64,000 nt of DNA from Variovorax paradoxus (GCF_022009635.1 NZ_CP091716.1:5601501-5665500); one strand, 5' to 3'. Positions 40,809-50,960 are shown, numbered from the stretch's first letter. Numbers and translations are program-made. The notes: a model not told the origin generated them from the sequence alone.

Positions 40809-41453
40809 CTAGAAGCCCAGGCTCTCCAGCAGGTCGTCCACCTGCGCCTGGTCGGTCACCGCCTCGGGGTTGCCGGGCTTGACCTGCGGGCCGTTCTGCA
40901 GGCTCTGCGTGGCCTCCTGGCGCTTTTCGGGCGGGGAGTTGTCGATCAGCACCTGGAGCAGCTGCGTCTCCACGTCGTTGACCACTTCCATCATCTTCTT
41001 GATGACCTGGCCGGTCAGGTCCTGGAAGTCCTGCGCCATGAGGATTTCCATCAGCTGAGAGTTGATGGCGCTGGCGCGGTCGGGCACTTCATTGAGGTAG
41101 CCGCGCGTGTCGAGCACCAGCTCGCGCGCCTGGTCGAGTTCCAGGGGGTTCTCGAACCACTTGTCCCAGCGCTTGGTCAGGCCCTTGGCGTCGTTCGCCA
41201 GCGCTTCCTGCAGCGGCTGCGCCACGTCGATGGCGTTGAGCGCGCGGTGCGCCGCGCGCTCGGTGGTCGCGGCCACGTAGCTCAGGCGGTCGCGCGCATC
41301 GGGAATGGCCTGCGCGGCCTTGGCCACCTGCTTGTCCAGGCCGAGCTCGCGCAGGCCCTCGCGCAGCTGGCGCGTGAGCTGGCCGATGCGGCCGAGCAGC
41401 TGTTCCGCAGTGTTGTTGGTGGAGTCCGCGGCTCCCGAAGCGTCTTGGTTCAT
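40809..41453 (-). CDS. cheZ: Chemotaxis protein CheZ (CheY-P phosphatase)
   Basis: 214 residues. The catalytic helix shows AQDFQDLTGQVIKKMMEVV, including the DxxxQ pattern with the active-site Gln, and the C-terminal peptide QVDDLLESLGF that docks CheY. It dephosphorylates CheY-P to end tumbling signals. ATG at 41453, one base after the cheY stop; last of the cheRDBYZ series. Confidence 0.95.
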   Translation of the reverse strand: MNQDASGAADSTNNTAEQLLGRIGQLTRQLREGLRELGLDKQVAKAAQAIPDARDRLSYVAATTERAAHRALNAIDVAQPLQEALANDAKGLTKRWDKWFENPLELDQARELVLDTRGYLNEVPDRASAINSQLMEILMAQDFQDLTGQVIKKMMEVVNDVETQLLQVLIDNSPPEKRQEATQSLQNGPQVKPGNPEAVTDQAQVDDLLESLGF

Positions 41454-41454
41454 T

Positions 41455-41853
41455 TCAGGCGGCCTCTTTGGCGAGCTTTTCGAAGATCTTGGTGATCTTT
41501 TCCTCGAGCGTGGCGGCGGTGAAGGGCTTCACCACGTAGCCGTTGGCGCCCGCCTGCGCGGCCGCCACGATGTTTTCCTTCTTGGCTTCGGCCGTGACCA
41601 TCAGCACCGGGATCTTCTGCAGCTCGGGGTCGGCGCGGATGGTCTGCAGCATGGTCAGGCCGTCCATGTTCGGCATGTTCCAGTCGGACACCACGAAGCC
41701 GAAATTGCCGCCGCGCAGTTTTTCGATGCCGGCCGCGCCGTCCTCGGCTTCGTCGACGTTGAGGAACTCCAGTTCCTTCAGCAGATTGCGCACGATGCGG
41801 CGCATGGTCGGGAAGTCGTCCACAACCAGGATTTTGATGCTCTTGTCGATCAC
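41455..41853 (-). CDS. cheY: Chemotaxis response regulator CheY
   Basis: 132-residue single receiver domain. Acidic pair DD at 12-13, phospho-acceptor Asp57 ([13 protein letters not shown]), Thr in VLMVTAEA and Lys in YVVKPFTA are all in place. CheY-P binds the flagellar switch (FliM). GTG at 41853 gives the normal length and has GGAG upstream; the frame continues to 41898 without support. 28 bases follow cheB. Confidence 0.96.
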   Translation of the reverse strand: MIDKSIKILVVDDFPTMRRIVRNLLKELEFLNVDEAEDGAAGIEKLRGGNFGFVVSDWNMPNMDGLTMLQTIRADPELQKIPVLMVTAEAKKENIVAAAQAGANGYVVKPFTAATLEEKITKIFEKLAKEAA

Positions 41854-41881
41854 GATATTTCCAACTCCAACAGGTCGTTTT

Positions 41882-42967
41882 TCAAACTCGGTTCGCACGT
41901 TCGCCGAACGTGCGAAGGTGTGCCAGTACCCTGCGACTCACTTCGCTCAGGGGAGACACGTCGTCCACCGCGCCCAGCGCGATGGCCTCGCGCGGCATGC
42001 CGAAGACCACGCAGCTGGCCTCGTCCTGCGCCAGCGTGTGGGCGCCGGCGCGCTTCATGCGCAACAGGCCCTCGGCGCCGTCCTTGCCCATGCCGGTCAG
42101 GATGATGCCGATGGCGTTCTTGCCCGCGTACTTGGCGGCCGAATCGAACAGCACGTCGATCGACGGGCGGTGGCGGTTCACCGGCGGTTCCTGGTCGAGG
42201 TGCGCCACGTAGTTGGCGCCGCTTCGGCCCAGCGACAGGTGAAAGCCGCCCGGCGCAATGTAGGCGTAGCCCGGCAGGACGCGCTCGCCGTGCTCCGCTT
42301 CCTTCACGTTGATGCGGCACAGGCCGTCCAGGCGCTGCGCGAACGAACGCGTGAAACCGGCCGGCATGTGCTGCGCGATCAGCACCGCGGGCGAGTCGGG
42401 TGGCAGCGGCTGCAGCACCTCGCGGATGGCTTCGGTGCCGCCGGTGGAAGCGCCGATGATGATCAGCTTCTCCGTACTGAGCAGCGGGCTGCGCAGGAGC
42501 GACTCCTGCGGCGCGTCGGACGCGGGCCGGGCCGAGGCCGCGTGCCGGCTCGGCAGCAGCCGCGCGCTGGCGGCGGTGCGGATCTTGCCGGCGATCAGCT
42601 CGGTGTAGTTGAGCAGGCCGTCGCGCACTCCCAGGCGCGGCTTGGTCACGAAGTCGATGGCGCCCAGCTCGAGCGCGCGCAGCGCGATTTCGGAGCCGCG
42701 CTCGGTCAGCGACGACACCATGACCACCGGCATGGGCCGCAGCCGCATGAGCTTCTCGAGGAACTCCAGGCCGTCCATGCGCGGCATTTCCACGTCGAGC
42801 GTGAGCACGTCGGGGTTGGTGACCTTGATGAGGTCGCGCGCCACCAGCGGATCGGCCGCCGTGCCCACCACGGTCATGTCGCTCTGGCTGTTGATGATCT
42901 CGGTCATCACGCTGCGGATCAGTGCCGAGTCGTCGACACACAGTACTTTTATTTTTTTGACGCTCAC
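41882..42967 (-). CDS. cheB: Chemotaxis methylesterase CheB
   Basis: 361 residues: receiver domain with Asp58 ([12 protein letters not shown]) and methylesterase domain with catalytic Ser in [10 protein letters not shown], His in [10 protein letters not shown] and Asp in GMGKDGAEG. It removes methyl groups from chemoreceptors for adaptation. GTG at 42967 overlaps the cheD stop by 4 bases. Confidence 0.96.
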   Translation of the reverse strand: MSVKKIKVLCVDDSALIRSVMTEIINSQSDMTVVGTAADPLVARDLIKVTNPDVLTLDVEMPRMDGLEFLEKLMRLRPMPVVMVSSLTERGSEIALRALELGAIDFVTKPRLGVRDGLLNYTELIAGKIRTAASARLLPSRHAASARPASDAPQESLLRSPLLSTEKLIIIGASTGGTEAIREVLQPLPPDSPAVLIAQHMPAGFTRSFAQRLDGLCRINVKEAEHGERVLPGYAYIAPGGFHLSLGRSGANYVAHLDQEPPVNRHRPSIDVLFDSAAKYAGKNAIGIILTGMGKDGAEGLLRMKRAGAHTLAQDEASCVVFGMPREAIALGAVDDVSPLSEVSRRVLAHLRTFGERANRV

Positions 42968-43638
42968 CGGCTTCCTTTGATGGCGGCCATGGGCACCGCA
43001 CGGGCGGCCAGGGCATTGCTTGTTTTTTCCGGCTCGGGCACCACGCGCTGGCCGGACAGCCTGCGCAGCAGTTCGCCCTCCTCGCGCTGGATCGACCGGA
43101 CTTCCGTCTGCGCGCGCAGCTTGCGCACGATCGCCTTGCCGGTGACCGGCAGGAAATACACACGCCGCGCATGCGGCCCCCGCAGGTCTTGCGCGGCGAT
43201 CTCGATGCGCTCCGCACGCAGGTAGCGCAGCACGAAGTCCGCGTTGCGGTCGCCGATGTTCAGCGTGGTCATGTTGGCCAGCACCGCGCCGCCGCCGAAC
43301 ACCTTGGCCTGCAGCCGGTCGCGGCGCGCGCCCGCGCGCACCAGTTCGCGGATCAGCACGTCCATCGCATAGGTGCCGTAGCGCATCGAGTCGGTGGCGT
43401 CGCGCATGCCGGATTCGCTGTCGTCGGGCAGCATGAAGTGGTTCATGCCGGCCACGCCGGCCTCCGCGTCGTGCAGGCACGCCGCCACGCACGAGCCCAG
43501 CACCGTGCTCAGCACCGTGTCGCCCGCCGTCACGTAGTACTCCGACGGCAGCAGCTTCACGGCCATCTGGCCGACGTCGCGGTCGAAGTAGTGATGGCTG
43601 GCCACCGAGTCCGGCGCGCTGGGGCTGGAATGGGTCAT
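42964..43638 (-). CDS. cheD: Chemoreceptor glutamine deamidase CheD
   Basis: 224 residues. Catalytic Cys and His are visible in [12 protein letters not shown] and GMNHFMLP, with the third conserved region [21 protein letters not shown]. It deamidates receptor glutamines and may bind CheY or CheC-type partners. ATG at 43638 overlaps cheR by 4 bases. C-terminal 40 residues extend beyond the core. Confidence 0.95.
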   Translation of the reverse strand: MTHSSPSAPDSVASHHYFDRDVGQMAVKLLPSEYYVTAGDTVLSTVLGSCVAACLHDAEAGVAGMNHFMLPDDSESGMRDATDSMRYGTYAMDVLIRELVRAGARRDRLQAKVFGGGAVLANMTTLNIGDRNADFVLRYLRAERIEIAAQDLRGPHARRVYFLPVTGKAIVRKLRAQTEVRSIQREEGELLRRLSGQRVVPEPEKTSNALAARAVPMAAIKGSR

Positions 43639-44486
43639 GCCGCGCCCGGGGCGCGCGTGCGCGCCAGTTCGTAGACCGTCTGGCCGAGCGACTTGAAGGA
43701 CTGATTGACCAGCGACGCGTTCTCCGAATGCCCGGCGAACAGCAGCCCGTTGGGCTTGAACAGCGGCACGAAGCGGTCGAGCACCTTCTTCTGCGTCGGC
43801 TTGTCGAAATAGATCATCACGTTGCGGCAGAAGATGGCGTCGACCGGCTCCTTCACCGACCAGGCGCTGTCCAGCAGGTTGAGCCGCGAGAACTTCACCA
43901 GCGCGGCCACCTCGGGGCGGATGCGCACCTTGCCCGCGTTGGCGCCCGTGCCTTTGTTGAAGAAGCGGCGCAGCCGCTCCGGCGACAGCCGCTCGACCTG
44001 CTCGGTGGTGAACACGCCGGCCGCGGCCTTGGCCAGCACCGCGGTGTCGATGTCGGTCGCGATGACGCGCGCCGAACCCGCCTTGTCGCCCAGCGCCTCC
44101 ATCAGCGTGATGGCGATCGAATACGGCTCCTCGCCGGTCGAGGCCGCCGCGCACCACACCGTCACCGGCTGCGGCATCTTGCGCACGTGCGCGGCCAGGG
44201 CCGGGAAGTGGTGCGCCTCGCGGAAGAACGAGGTCAGGTTGGTGGTGAGCGAGTTGATGAACAACTGCCACTCGCCGTCGCCGCCGCTGGACTCCAGCCA
44301 GTCGAGGTACGTGGAAAACTCAGGGAACTGAAGCTCCCTCAGGCGACGCGAAAGCCGGCTGTACACCATCTGCCGCTTCTGGTCGCCAAGGGCGATGCCG
44401 GCGCGGCGATGAATGAGAGTCCGGATTCTGGAAAAGTCGTTGTCGGTAAAAAGGAACTCGTTATTCACGGCCGGTCCAGCCTGCAA
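43635..44486 (-). CDS. cheR: Chemotaxis methyltransferase CheR
   Basis: 283 residues: N-terminal helical domain ([34 protein letters not shown]) and SAM-binding domain with [26 protein letters not shown] and [13 protein letters not shown]. It methylates receptor glutamates. ATG 44486 gives the stated length; GTG at 44468 is also possible. 82 bases separate it from the HDOD gene. Confidence 0.96.
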   Translation of the reverse strand: MQAGPAVNNEFLFTDNDFSRIRTLIHRRAGIALGDQKRQMVYSRLSRRLRELQFPEFSTYLDWLESSGGDGEWQLFINSLTTNLTSFFREAHHFPALAAHVRKMPQPVTVWCAAASTGEEPYSIAITLMEALGDKAGSARVIATDIDTAVLAKAAAGVFTTEQVERLSPERLRRFFNKGTGANAGKVRIRPEVAALVKFSRLNLLDSAWSVKEPVDAIFCRNVMIYFDKPTQKKVLDRFVPLFKPNGLLFAGHSENASLVNQSFKSLGQTVYELARTRAPGAA

Positions 44487-44568
44487 GCATGGCTTTCAAT
44501 GTACATAGCGGTTGCCGTTTCCAATGGTTCGATCAGACGCACAAAAACCCTGCACTTTCGATGTCATC

Positions 44569-45876
44569 TCAGGGGCTGGACGCGGCCGGTCCCGCGTCCT
44601 GCGACCACACCAGCGCCGAAAGTTGCGCCGCATTGACCTGCGCCGCGCTCAGGAAAAGTGCCTCCGCCAGGCGCGGGGCCTGGCCGTCGTCGAGCTCGCA
44701 GCTCTCGGCCAGCGCCACGAACGGGCCGTACAGGCCGCCGCGCGACAGGATGGCCTGCTGCACCGAATCGGTGAGCTGCACCTTGCGCAGCACGCCTTCC
44801 ATCGACACGCCCAGCAGCTGGTCGAGCAGCGAGAACATGCCCGCCACGAACAGGTTGTCCGATTCGCTGGGCGGCAGCATGCCCTGCCCCATCAGCTCGA
44901 CGAAGCGCCCGCGCAGGATGGCCTTCTTCATCATGAAGGGCGAGCTGGCCTTGTTGCTGGTGGCCAGCAGCAGCGACAGCCAGCGGTACAGCGGCGAATA
45001 GCCGAGCATGGCCACCGCATGGCGCAGCGAATGGATCTCCACCGCCACGCCGACCGAAGGCGAATTGATGTAGCGCAGCAGCCGGTAGGTGAGCGCCGCG
45101 TCGTGCTTGAGCGCGGCCTCGATGGCGCGCACGTCCTCGTTGCGCTGGATCATCTGCATGAGCTGCACGATCAGCAGCGACTCGGGCTGCAGCGCGTCGT
45201 CCACGTCGCGCACCGGCGGGTTGCGGAAGGCGCCGTCGATGAACACGTTCACGCGCCGGGTGGCGCAGGCGTCGAATTCCTTCCAGGTGCTCACGCGGGG
45301 CGCCACCAGTTCGACCGGCGGATGGCCCTGCTGGGCTTCCTGACGTACGCGCACCACGGTGTCGGCGTCCAGCGCGTCCACTTCGAAGTGGGTGACGATG
45401 GCGCGCAGCTCGGGATCGGCCGGCAGCATGGCGGCGCCGCGCAGCATGAAGCCGAAGCCTTGCTCGTGCAGGAGCAGCAGCATCGAGCGCAGGTCGACAT
45501 CGGTCAGGTCTTCCTTGCTCATGCACAGCACCACGCTCTGCGGCGGCAGCGACTGCAGTTCGCTCTGGAACAGCGCGTCGAGCGAGACATCCACGAACAC
45601 CAGCATGGAGCCGAGCTGCCAGCCGCCGTTTTCGGGGTTCAGGTGCAGGGCCACCGTGTCCATCAGCGCCTTGACGCCGGCACTCGCCTGGGCACCGCTC
45701 GGCTCGCCCGCCGGACGCCAGGCCAGGCGGTAGCCGACGACGCGCCGCTGGGCGTCGAGCAGCATGGCGTAGGCCACGTGGCCGCCCGTGCCGGCGCCTT
45801 GCCCGCGCGCGGCCTCGGCACCGTCGCCGCCCTTGGCGTCGTCGGAACCGGAGCGTCGAAAGAAGTCGAAACGCAT
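44569..45876 (-). CDS. HDOD-domain protein with degenerate EAL-like N-terminus (YuxH type)
   Basis: 435 residues. The C-terminal half (RNEDVRAIEAALKHDAALTYRLLRYINSPSVGVAVEIHSLRHAVAMLGYSPLYRWLSLL) is an HDOD domain. The N-terminal 200 residues (AYAMLLDAQRRVVGYRLAW...) resemble an EAL-type fold without the catalytic EAL motif, as in the YuxH family, so cyclic-di-GMP hydrolysis is unlikely. It occupies the place between cheA and cheR where cheW and receptor genes often lie, and probably has a signalling role in motility. Confidence 0.83.
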   Translation of the reverse strand: MRFDFFRRSGSDDAKGGDGAEAARGQGAGTGGHVAYAMLLDAQRRVVGYRLAWRPAGEPSGAQASAGVKALMDTVALHLNPENGGWQLGSMLVFVDVSLDALFQSELQSLPPQSVVLCMSKEDLTDVDLRSMLLLLHEQGFGFMLRGAAMLPADPELRAIVTHFEVDALDADTVVRVRQEAQQGHPPVELVAPRVSTWKEFDACATRRVNVFIDGAFRNPPVRDVDDALQPESLLIVQLMQMIQRNEDVRAIEAALKHDAALTYRLLRYINSPSVGVAVEIHSLRHAVAMLGYSPLYRWLSLLLATSNKASSPFMMKKAILRGRFVELMGQGMLPPSESDNLFVAGMFSLLDQLLGVSMEGVLRKVQLTDSVQQAILSRGGLYGPFVALAESCELDDGQAPRLAEALFLSAAQVNAAQLSALVWSQDAGPAASSP

Positions 45877-45895
45877 TCAGCTGTCTCCGTGGGGC

Positions 45896-47992
45896 TCAGA
45901 GTGCAATGGCGTCGGTCCTCCGGGCGGCTCCCGCCAGGGCGGCCGCGCTCGCGGCCTGCGCGCGCTGGATGCGGGGCATGGCACCCACGTCGATGATGAA
46001 GGCCACGCTGCCGTCGCCGAGGATGGTGGCGGCGGAGATGCCCGGCACCTTGCGATAGTTGGTTTCCAGGTTCTTCACCACCACCTGGTGCTGTCCGAGC
46101 AGCTCGTCGACCAGCAGCGCGAAGCGGCTGTCGTCGGCCTGAACGATCACCAGGATGCCCTGCGTCGGGTGTGTCTGCGCGCCCGCCACGTCGAACACGC
46201 GGTGCAGCTCGATCAGCGGCAGGTATTCGCCGCGCACGCGGATCACGTGGCCGTCGGCGGTGATGGAGTGCAGGTGCTCCGGCAGCGGCTGCAGCGATTC
46301 GATCACGTAGCTCAGCGGCAGGATGTAGGCCTCGTCGCCCACCTTCACCGACATGCCGTTCAGGATGGCCAGCGTGAGCGGCAGCACGATGCGGGTGGTG
46401 GTGCCCTGCCCGCCGCGCGAATGGATTTCCACATGGCCGCCCATTTCCTGGATGTTGCGCTTGACCACGTCCATGCCCACGCCGCGGCCCGAGATGTCGG
46501 TGACCTGCTCGGCGGTGGAGAAGCCGGGCGCGAAGATGAGCTGCCACACCTCTTCGTCGGGCATGGTCTCGCTGACCGGCAGGCCTTGCTGCAGGGCCTT
46601 GGCCAGGATGCGCTCGCGGTTCAGGCCCGCGCCGTCGTCGCTCACCTCGATCACGATGTTGCCGCCGTGGTGCTGCGCCGACAGCAGCAGCTGGCCGGTG
46701 GCGTCCTTGCCCTTGGCCAGGCGCACGTCGGGCGTCTCGATGCCGTGGTCCAGGCTGTTGCGCACCAGGTGCGTGAGCGGGTCGACGATGCGTTCGATCA
46801 GGCCCTTGTCGAGCTCGGTTTCCTTGCCGTAGGTGTCCAGGCGCACCTGCTTGCCCAGTTTGGCGCTGACATCGCGGATCACGCGTGGGAAGCGGCTGAA
46901 CACGTAGTCCATCGGCATCATGCGGATGGACATCACCGATTCCTGCAGGTCGCGCGCGTTGCGCTCCAGGTGGCCGAGGCCGCTGAGGAAACGCTCGTAG
47001 GCCACCGGGTCGAGCATGGTCGCGGCCTGCGTGAGCATCGACTGCGTGATGACGAGTTCGCCCACGAGGTTGATGAGCTGGTCGACCTTCTCGACGTCGA
47101 CGCGGATGGAGCTGGATTCCTTGGTGCCTGCGGCCGCGGCGGGCGCCGCCGTCGCGGCCGGCGCGGCTGGTGCGGCCTGCGCGACGGGTGCCGCGGCAGC
47201 GACCACGGCCGGCGCCTTCGCGGGCGCTTCGGCGGCGGGGGCCGGCGCCGCGGGTTCCGGCGCCACCACGGCGGCGGCCGCTTCGCGCGTGATGTCGATC
47301 TGCGATTCGTCGATGACGAAGCAGCACACGGCGACGATGTCGTCGGGATCGCAGGTGGTCTCGAGCAGCACCGTCAGCTGGTCGTTGCTGCGCGTGCGCG
47401 ACAGCACCTTGCCGAGGTTGGAGAGTTCGCCCGCGAGCAGGTCGCACTCGCTGTCGGACAGGCGGGCGAAGCGGATGCGCAGCACGCCGTCGCCGGCGGG
47501 CACCGCGGCCTCGGCCGGTGCGGCCGCCGCGACGGGAGCAGGCGCCGGTGCCGCCACGGGCGCAGCCGCTGCAGTGGCGGCCGCGTGCGCCGCAAGGCTT
47601 TCGTCGCCGCTTTCCAGCGCGAGTTGCTGAAGCACGCCGCAGATGTGCGCGACCATGTCAGGGTTCGGCTCCTGGCCGGCCTGGTATGCGGTGAGTTGTT
47701 CTTGCAAGGCGTCCTTCGTTTCCAGAAATGCATCGATCATTCGACCGTTCAGGCTCAGCTGCCCGTGGCGGGCGCGGTCCAGAAGCGTTTCGAGCACGTG
47801 CGTGGTGTTGGTCAAGGCGGTGAAACCGAACGTCGCCGCACCGCCCTTGATGGAGTGCGCGGCGCGGAAGATGGCATTGAGCTGCTCGCTGTCGGGCGCC
47901 TCGACGTCGAGGTCCAGCAGCAGTTGCTCCATCTCCGCGAGAAGCTCGATGGCTTCGACGAAGAATGCCTGGGTGAATTGACTGAGGTCCAT
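45896..47992 (-). CDS. cheA: Chemotaxis histidine kinase CheA
   Basis: 698 residues. P1 phospho-transfer domain with His46 (RAAHSIKGGAATFGF), Ala/Pro linkers at about 135-165 and 245-295 around the P2 domain, P3 dimerisation, P4 ATPase (NSLDHGIE N box, DDGAGLNRERI G1, GRGVGMDVVKRN G2) and P5 CheW-like domain (MSVKVGDEAYILPL). It feeds phosphate to CheY and CheB. GGAGC lies six bases before the ATG at 47992. Starts 50 bases after motB. Confidence 0.96.
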   Translation of the reverse strand: MDLSQFTQAFFVEAIELLAEMEQLLLDLDVEAPDSEQLNAIFRAAHSIKGGAATFGFTALTNTTHVLETLLDRARHGQLSLNGRMIDAFLETKDALQEQLTAYQAGQEPNPDMVAHICGVLQQLALESGDESLAAHAAATAAAAPVAAPAPAPVAAAAPAEAAVPAGDGVLRIRFARLSDSECDLLAGELSNLGKVLSRTRSNDQLTVLLETTCDPDDIVAVCCFVIDESQIDITREAAAAVVAPEPAAPAPAAEAPAKAPAVVAAAAPVAQAAPAAPAATAAPAAAAGTKESSSIRVDVEKVDQLINLVGELVITQSMLTQAATMLDPVAYERFLSGLGHLERNARDLQESVMSIRMMPMDYVFSRFPRVIRDVSAKLGKQVRLDTYGKETELDKGLIERIVDPLTHLVRNSLDHGIETPDVRLAKGKDATGQLLLSAQHHGGNIVIEVSDDGAGLNRERILAKALQQGLPVSETMPDEEVWQLIFAPGFSTAEQVTDISGRGVGMDVVKRNIQEMGGHVEIHSRGGQGTTTRIVLPLTLAILNGMSVKVGDEAYILPLSYVIESLQPLPEHLHSITADGHVIRVRGEYLPLIELHRVFDVAGAQTHPTQGILVIVQADDSRFALLVDELLGQHQVVVKNLETNYRKVPGISAATILGDGSVAFIIDVGAMPRIQRAQAASAAALAGAARRTDAIAL

Positions 47993-48042
47993 CTCTTTGC
48001 TCCGGGCCGGCGCTGGCGCCGTCCCCTGGGTTGTCTGCGTTG

Positions 48043-49008
48043 TTATTCCGTCGTCGCAGCCGGTGCTTCCGTCGCCACCGGCGCCGTCACTGCCACTGGC
48101 GCGGGCGTTTGCGCTGGCAATGCCGCGGCAGCCTTGGGCGCCGCGCCTGCGGGAGTCAGCTTGCCGACGCGCATGCTGCCGCCGTCGCTGCTGTTCTCGC
48201 GCTCGATGCGCTCCTGGGTACGGCGGTTGAGCAGGATGATGCTGATGCGCCGGTTGATGGGGTTGCGCGGCTCCGCCCGGTCCAGGTGCATGCTGTCGGC
48301 CAGCCCGATGACGCGCAGCACCTTGCCCTCCGTCAAGCCGCCGACCACCAGCTCGCGGCGCGAGGCGTTGGCGCGGTCGGCCGACAGCTCCCAGTTGCCG
48401 TACGAGCGGTCGTTGTTGTAGACGATGGCGTCGGTGTGCCCCGACAGCGTGAGCTTGTTGGGCAGGCCGTTGAGCGCCGGGGCCAGTTCGCGCAGGATGG
48501 CGCGCATGTGCGGCACCACGCGGGCGCTGGCCAGCTCGAACATCGGGCGGTTCTCGGTGTCCACGATCTGCAGGCGCAGGCCTTCGGTGGTGATGTCGAT
48601 GAGGATCTGCGAGCGGAACTGCTGGAACACCGGGCTCTTCTCGATCAGCTCGTCGAGCTTTTTCTTCATCTCGGCCAGCCGGGTCGCGTCGGCTTCTTCC
48701 TCGGCATCGGCCTGCTTGACCTCGCCCTCGACGTGCATCACGTCGGCGCCGCCGCCGGGGATCATGCTGTTGCTCAGGCTGGCCTTGTCGCCGCCATGCA
48801 TCGCCACGCGCAGCGGCATGCGAAAGTGCTCGGCAATGCCTTCGCGCTGCTTCGGGCTCGAAATGGAAAGCAGCCACATGACCAGGAAGAAGGCCATCAT
48901 GGCCGTCATGAAGTCGGCATACGCGATCTTCCAGCCGCCGCCATGGTGGCCGCCGCCCCCGCCCTTGTGGACGTGCTTGATGATGATCTGGGGCTTGCCT
49001 TCGCTCAT
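48043..49008 (-). CDS. motB: Flagellar motor stator protein MotB
   Basis: 321 residues. Single membrane segment with the proton-binding Asp32 (WKIAYADFMTAMMAFFLVMWLLS), a plug region, and an OmpA-like peptidoglycan-binding domain (LTLSGHTDAIVYNND...NWELSADRANASRREL...RRISIILLNR). The C-terminal 45 residues are Ala/Pro-rich. Forms the H+ stator with MotA; 36 bases after motA. Confidence 0.96.
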   Translation of the reverse strand: MSEGKPQIIIKHVHKGGGGGHHGGGWKIAYADFMTAMMAFFLVMWLLSISSPKQREGIAEHFRMPLRVAMHGGDKASLSNSMIPGGGADVMHVEGEVKQADAEEEADATRLAEMKKKLDELIEKSPVFQQFRSQILIDITTEGLRLQIVDTENRPMFELASARVVPHMRAILRELAPALNGLPNKLTLSGHTDAIVYNNDRSYGNWELSADRANASRRELVVGGLTEGKVLRVIGLADSMHLDRAEPRNPINRRISIILLNRRTQERIERENSSDGGSMRVGKLTPAGAAPKAAAALPAQTPAPVAVTAPVATEAPAATTE

Positions 49009-49044
49009 GGTCGCTCGCTTGTTCGCTCTTCTTTCAGCAGGGCG

Positions 49045-49905
49045 TCAGCGCGCCTTGACCTCGCGGACGTGGTCGTCCAGCTCGGTGAACGACGGGCGCT
49101 CGGTCGAGAACAGCACCTTGCGGCCGAACTCCACCGCCAGCTGCGGCGCATAGCCGTTCAGGCTGGCCAGCAGCGTGACCTTGGCGCACTGGTAGATCTT
49201 CATGCCCTCTTCCACCTTCTGTTCGATCAACGTGGCCAGCGGCGACACGAAGCCGTATGCCAGCAGCACGCCCAGGAAGGTGCCCACCATCGCGTGGGCA
49301 ATGAGCGCACCCATCTCCGAAGGCGGCAGGTCGGCCGAGGCGAGCGCGTGCACCACGCCCATCACGGCGGCGACGATGCCCAGCGCCGGCAGCGCGTCGG
49401 CCACGCGCGAGAGGCTGTGGCCCGGCACTTCGGCCTCGTGGCGGATGGTCTCGATCTCGTGGTCCATGAGCGCCTCGATCTCGTGCGCGTCGGTGTTCCC
49501 GCTGATGACCAGGCGCAGGTAGTCGCACAGGAAGACGGTGATGCCTTCGTGCGCCATGATGTTCGGGTAGCGCTGGAAGATCTCGCTCGAGCCGGGGTCC
49601 TCGACGTCGGTCTCCAGCTTCATCATGCCCTCCTTGCGGGCCTTGGCGAGCAGCTCGTACAGCAGCGCCAGCAGGTCCATGTAGAGCTGGCGGTTGTGCT
49701 TGGAGGAGCGCAGCAGCAGCGGCAGCTCCTTGATGGTCGCCTTGATGGTCTTGCCGTTGTTGCCGGCAATGAAGGCACCCAGCGCGGAGCCGCCGATCAT
49801 GAGCAACTCCACTGGCTGGAACAGGACGCCGAAGTGCCCGCCCATGAGGGCGTAGCCCCCGAACACGGCACCGATCACCACGAGATATCCAACCAGAACC
49901 AGCAC
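49045..49905 (-). CDS. motA: Flagellar motor stator protein MotA
   Basis: 286 residues, four membrane segments and the cytoplasmic loop with the conserved charged residues for contact with FliG. TM3-TM4 region VADALPALGIVAAVMGVVHALAS and GALIAHAMVGTFLGVLLAYGFVSPLA are diagnostic. GTG at 49905 with AGGGGA upstream. A terminator lies between flhC and motA, so motA likely has its own promoter; no exact sigma-28 match was found. Confidence 0.95.
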   Translation of the reverse strand: MLVLVGYLVVIGAVFGGYALMGGHFGVLFQPVELLMIGGSALGAFIAGNNGKTIKATIKELPLLLRSSKHNRQLYMDLLALLYELLAKARKEGMMKLETDVEDPGSSEIFQRYPNIMAHEGITVFLCDYLRLVISGNTDAHEIEALMDHEIETIRHEAEVPGHSLSRVADALPALGIVAAVMGVVHALASADLPPSEMGALIAHAMVGTFLGVLLAYGFVSPLATLIEQKVEEGMKIYQCAKVTLLASLNGYAPQLAVEFGRKVLFSTERPSFTELDDHVREVKAR

Positions 49906-49937
49906 GCGCTTCCCCTATCGCCCTCGGGCGTCAAACC

Positions 49938-49964
49938 AAAAACCCCGCGCCAGTCGGCGCGGGG
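49938..49964 (-). terminator. Rho-independent terminator after flhC
   Basis: On the minus strand CCCCGCGCC-GACT-GGCGCGGGG-TTTTT: a 9-bp GC stem followed by five T. It lies just downstream of the flhC stop (49972) and upstream of motA, so flhDC and motAB-che form separate transcripts, at least in part. Confidence 0.88.
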
Positions 49965-49971
49965 CGCTTAT

Positions 49972-50559
49972 CTAGACCGCGCCCCCGATGTCCAGCACCG
50001 GTCCCACGGAGATCAATCCGCCCCGCCGCACCTCGGCGACCTTGGGCTTGCGTGCCTTGCCCGCGCGCGAAGGCGGACGGCACAGAACACACACATAACC
50101 ATTCTTGTTGTCGTGCGCATGCGCCACGAAGTGGCCGCCGCAGCGGCAGCAGGTGCTCAGCTGCAGCATGTCGCTGTCGAAGAAGCGCACCATCGTCTCG
50201 GCGCGGGTGAAGTCGAGCACCACCTCGCCGCCTTGCGAGCCGACTTGCTCGGTGTAGAGCCGATAGGCCTTGATGAGCGCGGGCAGCTCGCTCTCGTCCG
50301 CCTCGTCGAGCATGAAACGGTAGATGTTGTAGAACATCGACGAGTGAATGTTGGCCAGCCACGTCATGTACCAGTCGGTAGAGAACGGCAGCAGGCCCTT
50401 GGGCGGCGAGACACCCTTGAGTTCCTTGTACAGGCGGATCAAGCGTTCCCGGCTCAATGCGACGGCAGCCTCCAGGAACTGCAAGCGGGCACCGAGCCCG
50501 ATCAGCTCGACCGCGAGCTGCACCTCTCTGACTTCGCCCAGGACGCTTTTGCGGGTCAT
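49972..50559 (-). CDS. flhC: Flagellar master regulator subunit FlhC
   Basis: 195 residues, matching E. coli FlhC length. The zinc-binding cysteines are present (STCCRCGGHF ... YVCVLC). FlhC binds DNA with FlhD as a heterohexamer and activates class-II flagellar operons. ATG at 50559 overlaps the flhD stop by 4 bases. Confidence 0.96.
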   Translation of the reverse strand: MTRKSVLGEVREVQLAVELIGLGARLQFLEAAVALSRERLIRLYKELKGVSPPKGLLPFSTDWYMTWLANIHSSMFYNIYRFMLDEADESELPALIKAYRLYTEQVGSQGGEVVLDFTRAETMVRFFDSDMLQLSTCCRCGGHFVAHAHDNKNGYVCVLCRPPSRAGKARKPKVAEVRRGGLISVGPVLDIGGAV

Positions 50560-50960
50560 GCGGCAGCCGCTCCAGGCTCGCGCATCTGCGATGGCGAAGC
50601 CCCTTGCGACTGCGCCTGTCGCGCGGCCATCAGGATCGACATGTGCGCCTGCTGCAGCGCGGGCTCCTTGCCCTCGCCGACCACCGCGAACATCGGGCGG
50701 TCGTCGAGCCGGAAGCTGCACAACAGGAAGTTGGATGCCGCCAGCTTGACGATCTGGCTGAGCGACATGTTCGCCAGCAAATCAGCAAGCTCGCGCCCCA
50801 CTCCGAGGCGAAACATGGCCTCTGCCCGGTCTTGTTTGACCAGCTTCTGGGCAAGCAGCATATAGGCCAGATTAATCTCGCCGATTTCTTTCGAAATCAC
50901 ACCGTTTGCACTGAGATTGCAATTTTCCACGTCTATTTCCATTTCCGATTTCACGTCCAC
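50556..50960 (-). CDS. flhD: Flagellar master regulator subunit FlhD
   Basis: 134 residues from the GTG at 50960, which has GGAG six bases upstream; TTG 50972 and ATG 50942 are alternatives. The core EIGEINLAYMLLAQKLVKQDRAEAMFRLGVGRELADLLANMSLSQIVKLA aligns well with E. coli FlhD. There are about 20 extra residues at the N-terminus and a disordered C-terminal tail (SQGASPSQMREPGAAAA). Translation is coupled to flhC. Confidence 0.92.
   Translation of the reverse strand: MDVKSEMEIDVENCNLSANGVISKEIGEINLAYMLLAQKLVKQDRAEAMFRLGVGRELADLLANMSLSQIVKLAASNFLLCSFRLDDRPMFAVVGEGKEPALQQAHMSILMAARQAQSQGASPSQMREPGAAAA

Noticed and set aside
49912..49941. Sigma-28 promoter for motA (GGCGATAG with an upstream T-rich block)
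   Set aside because: The -35 match is poor, and the -10-like string overlaps the ribosome site of motA.
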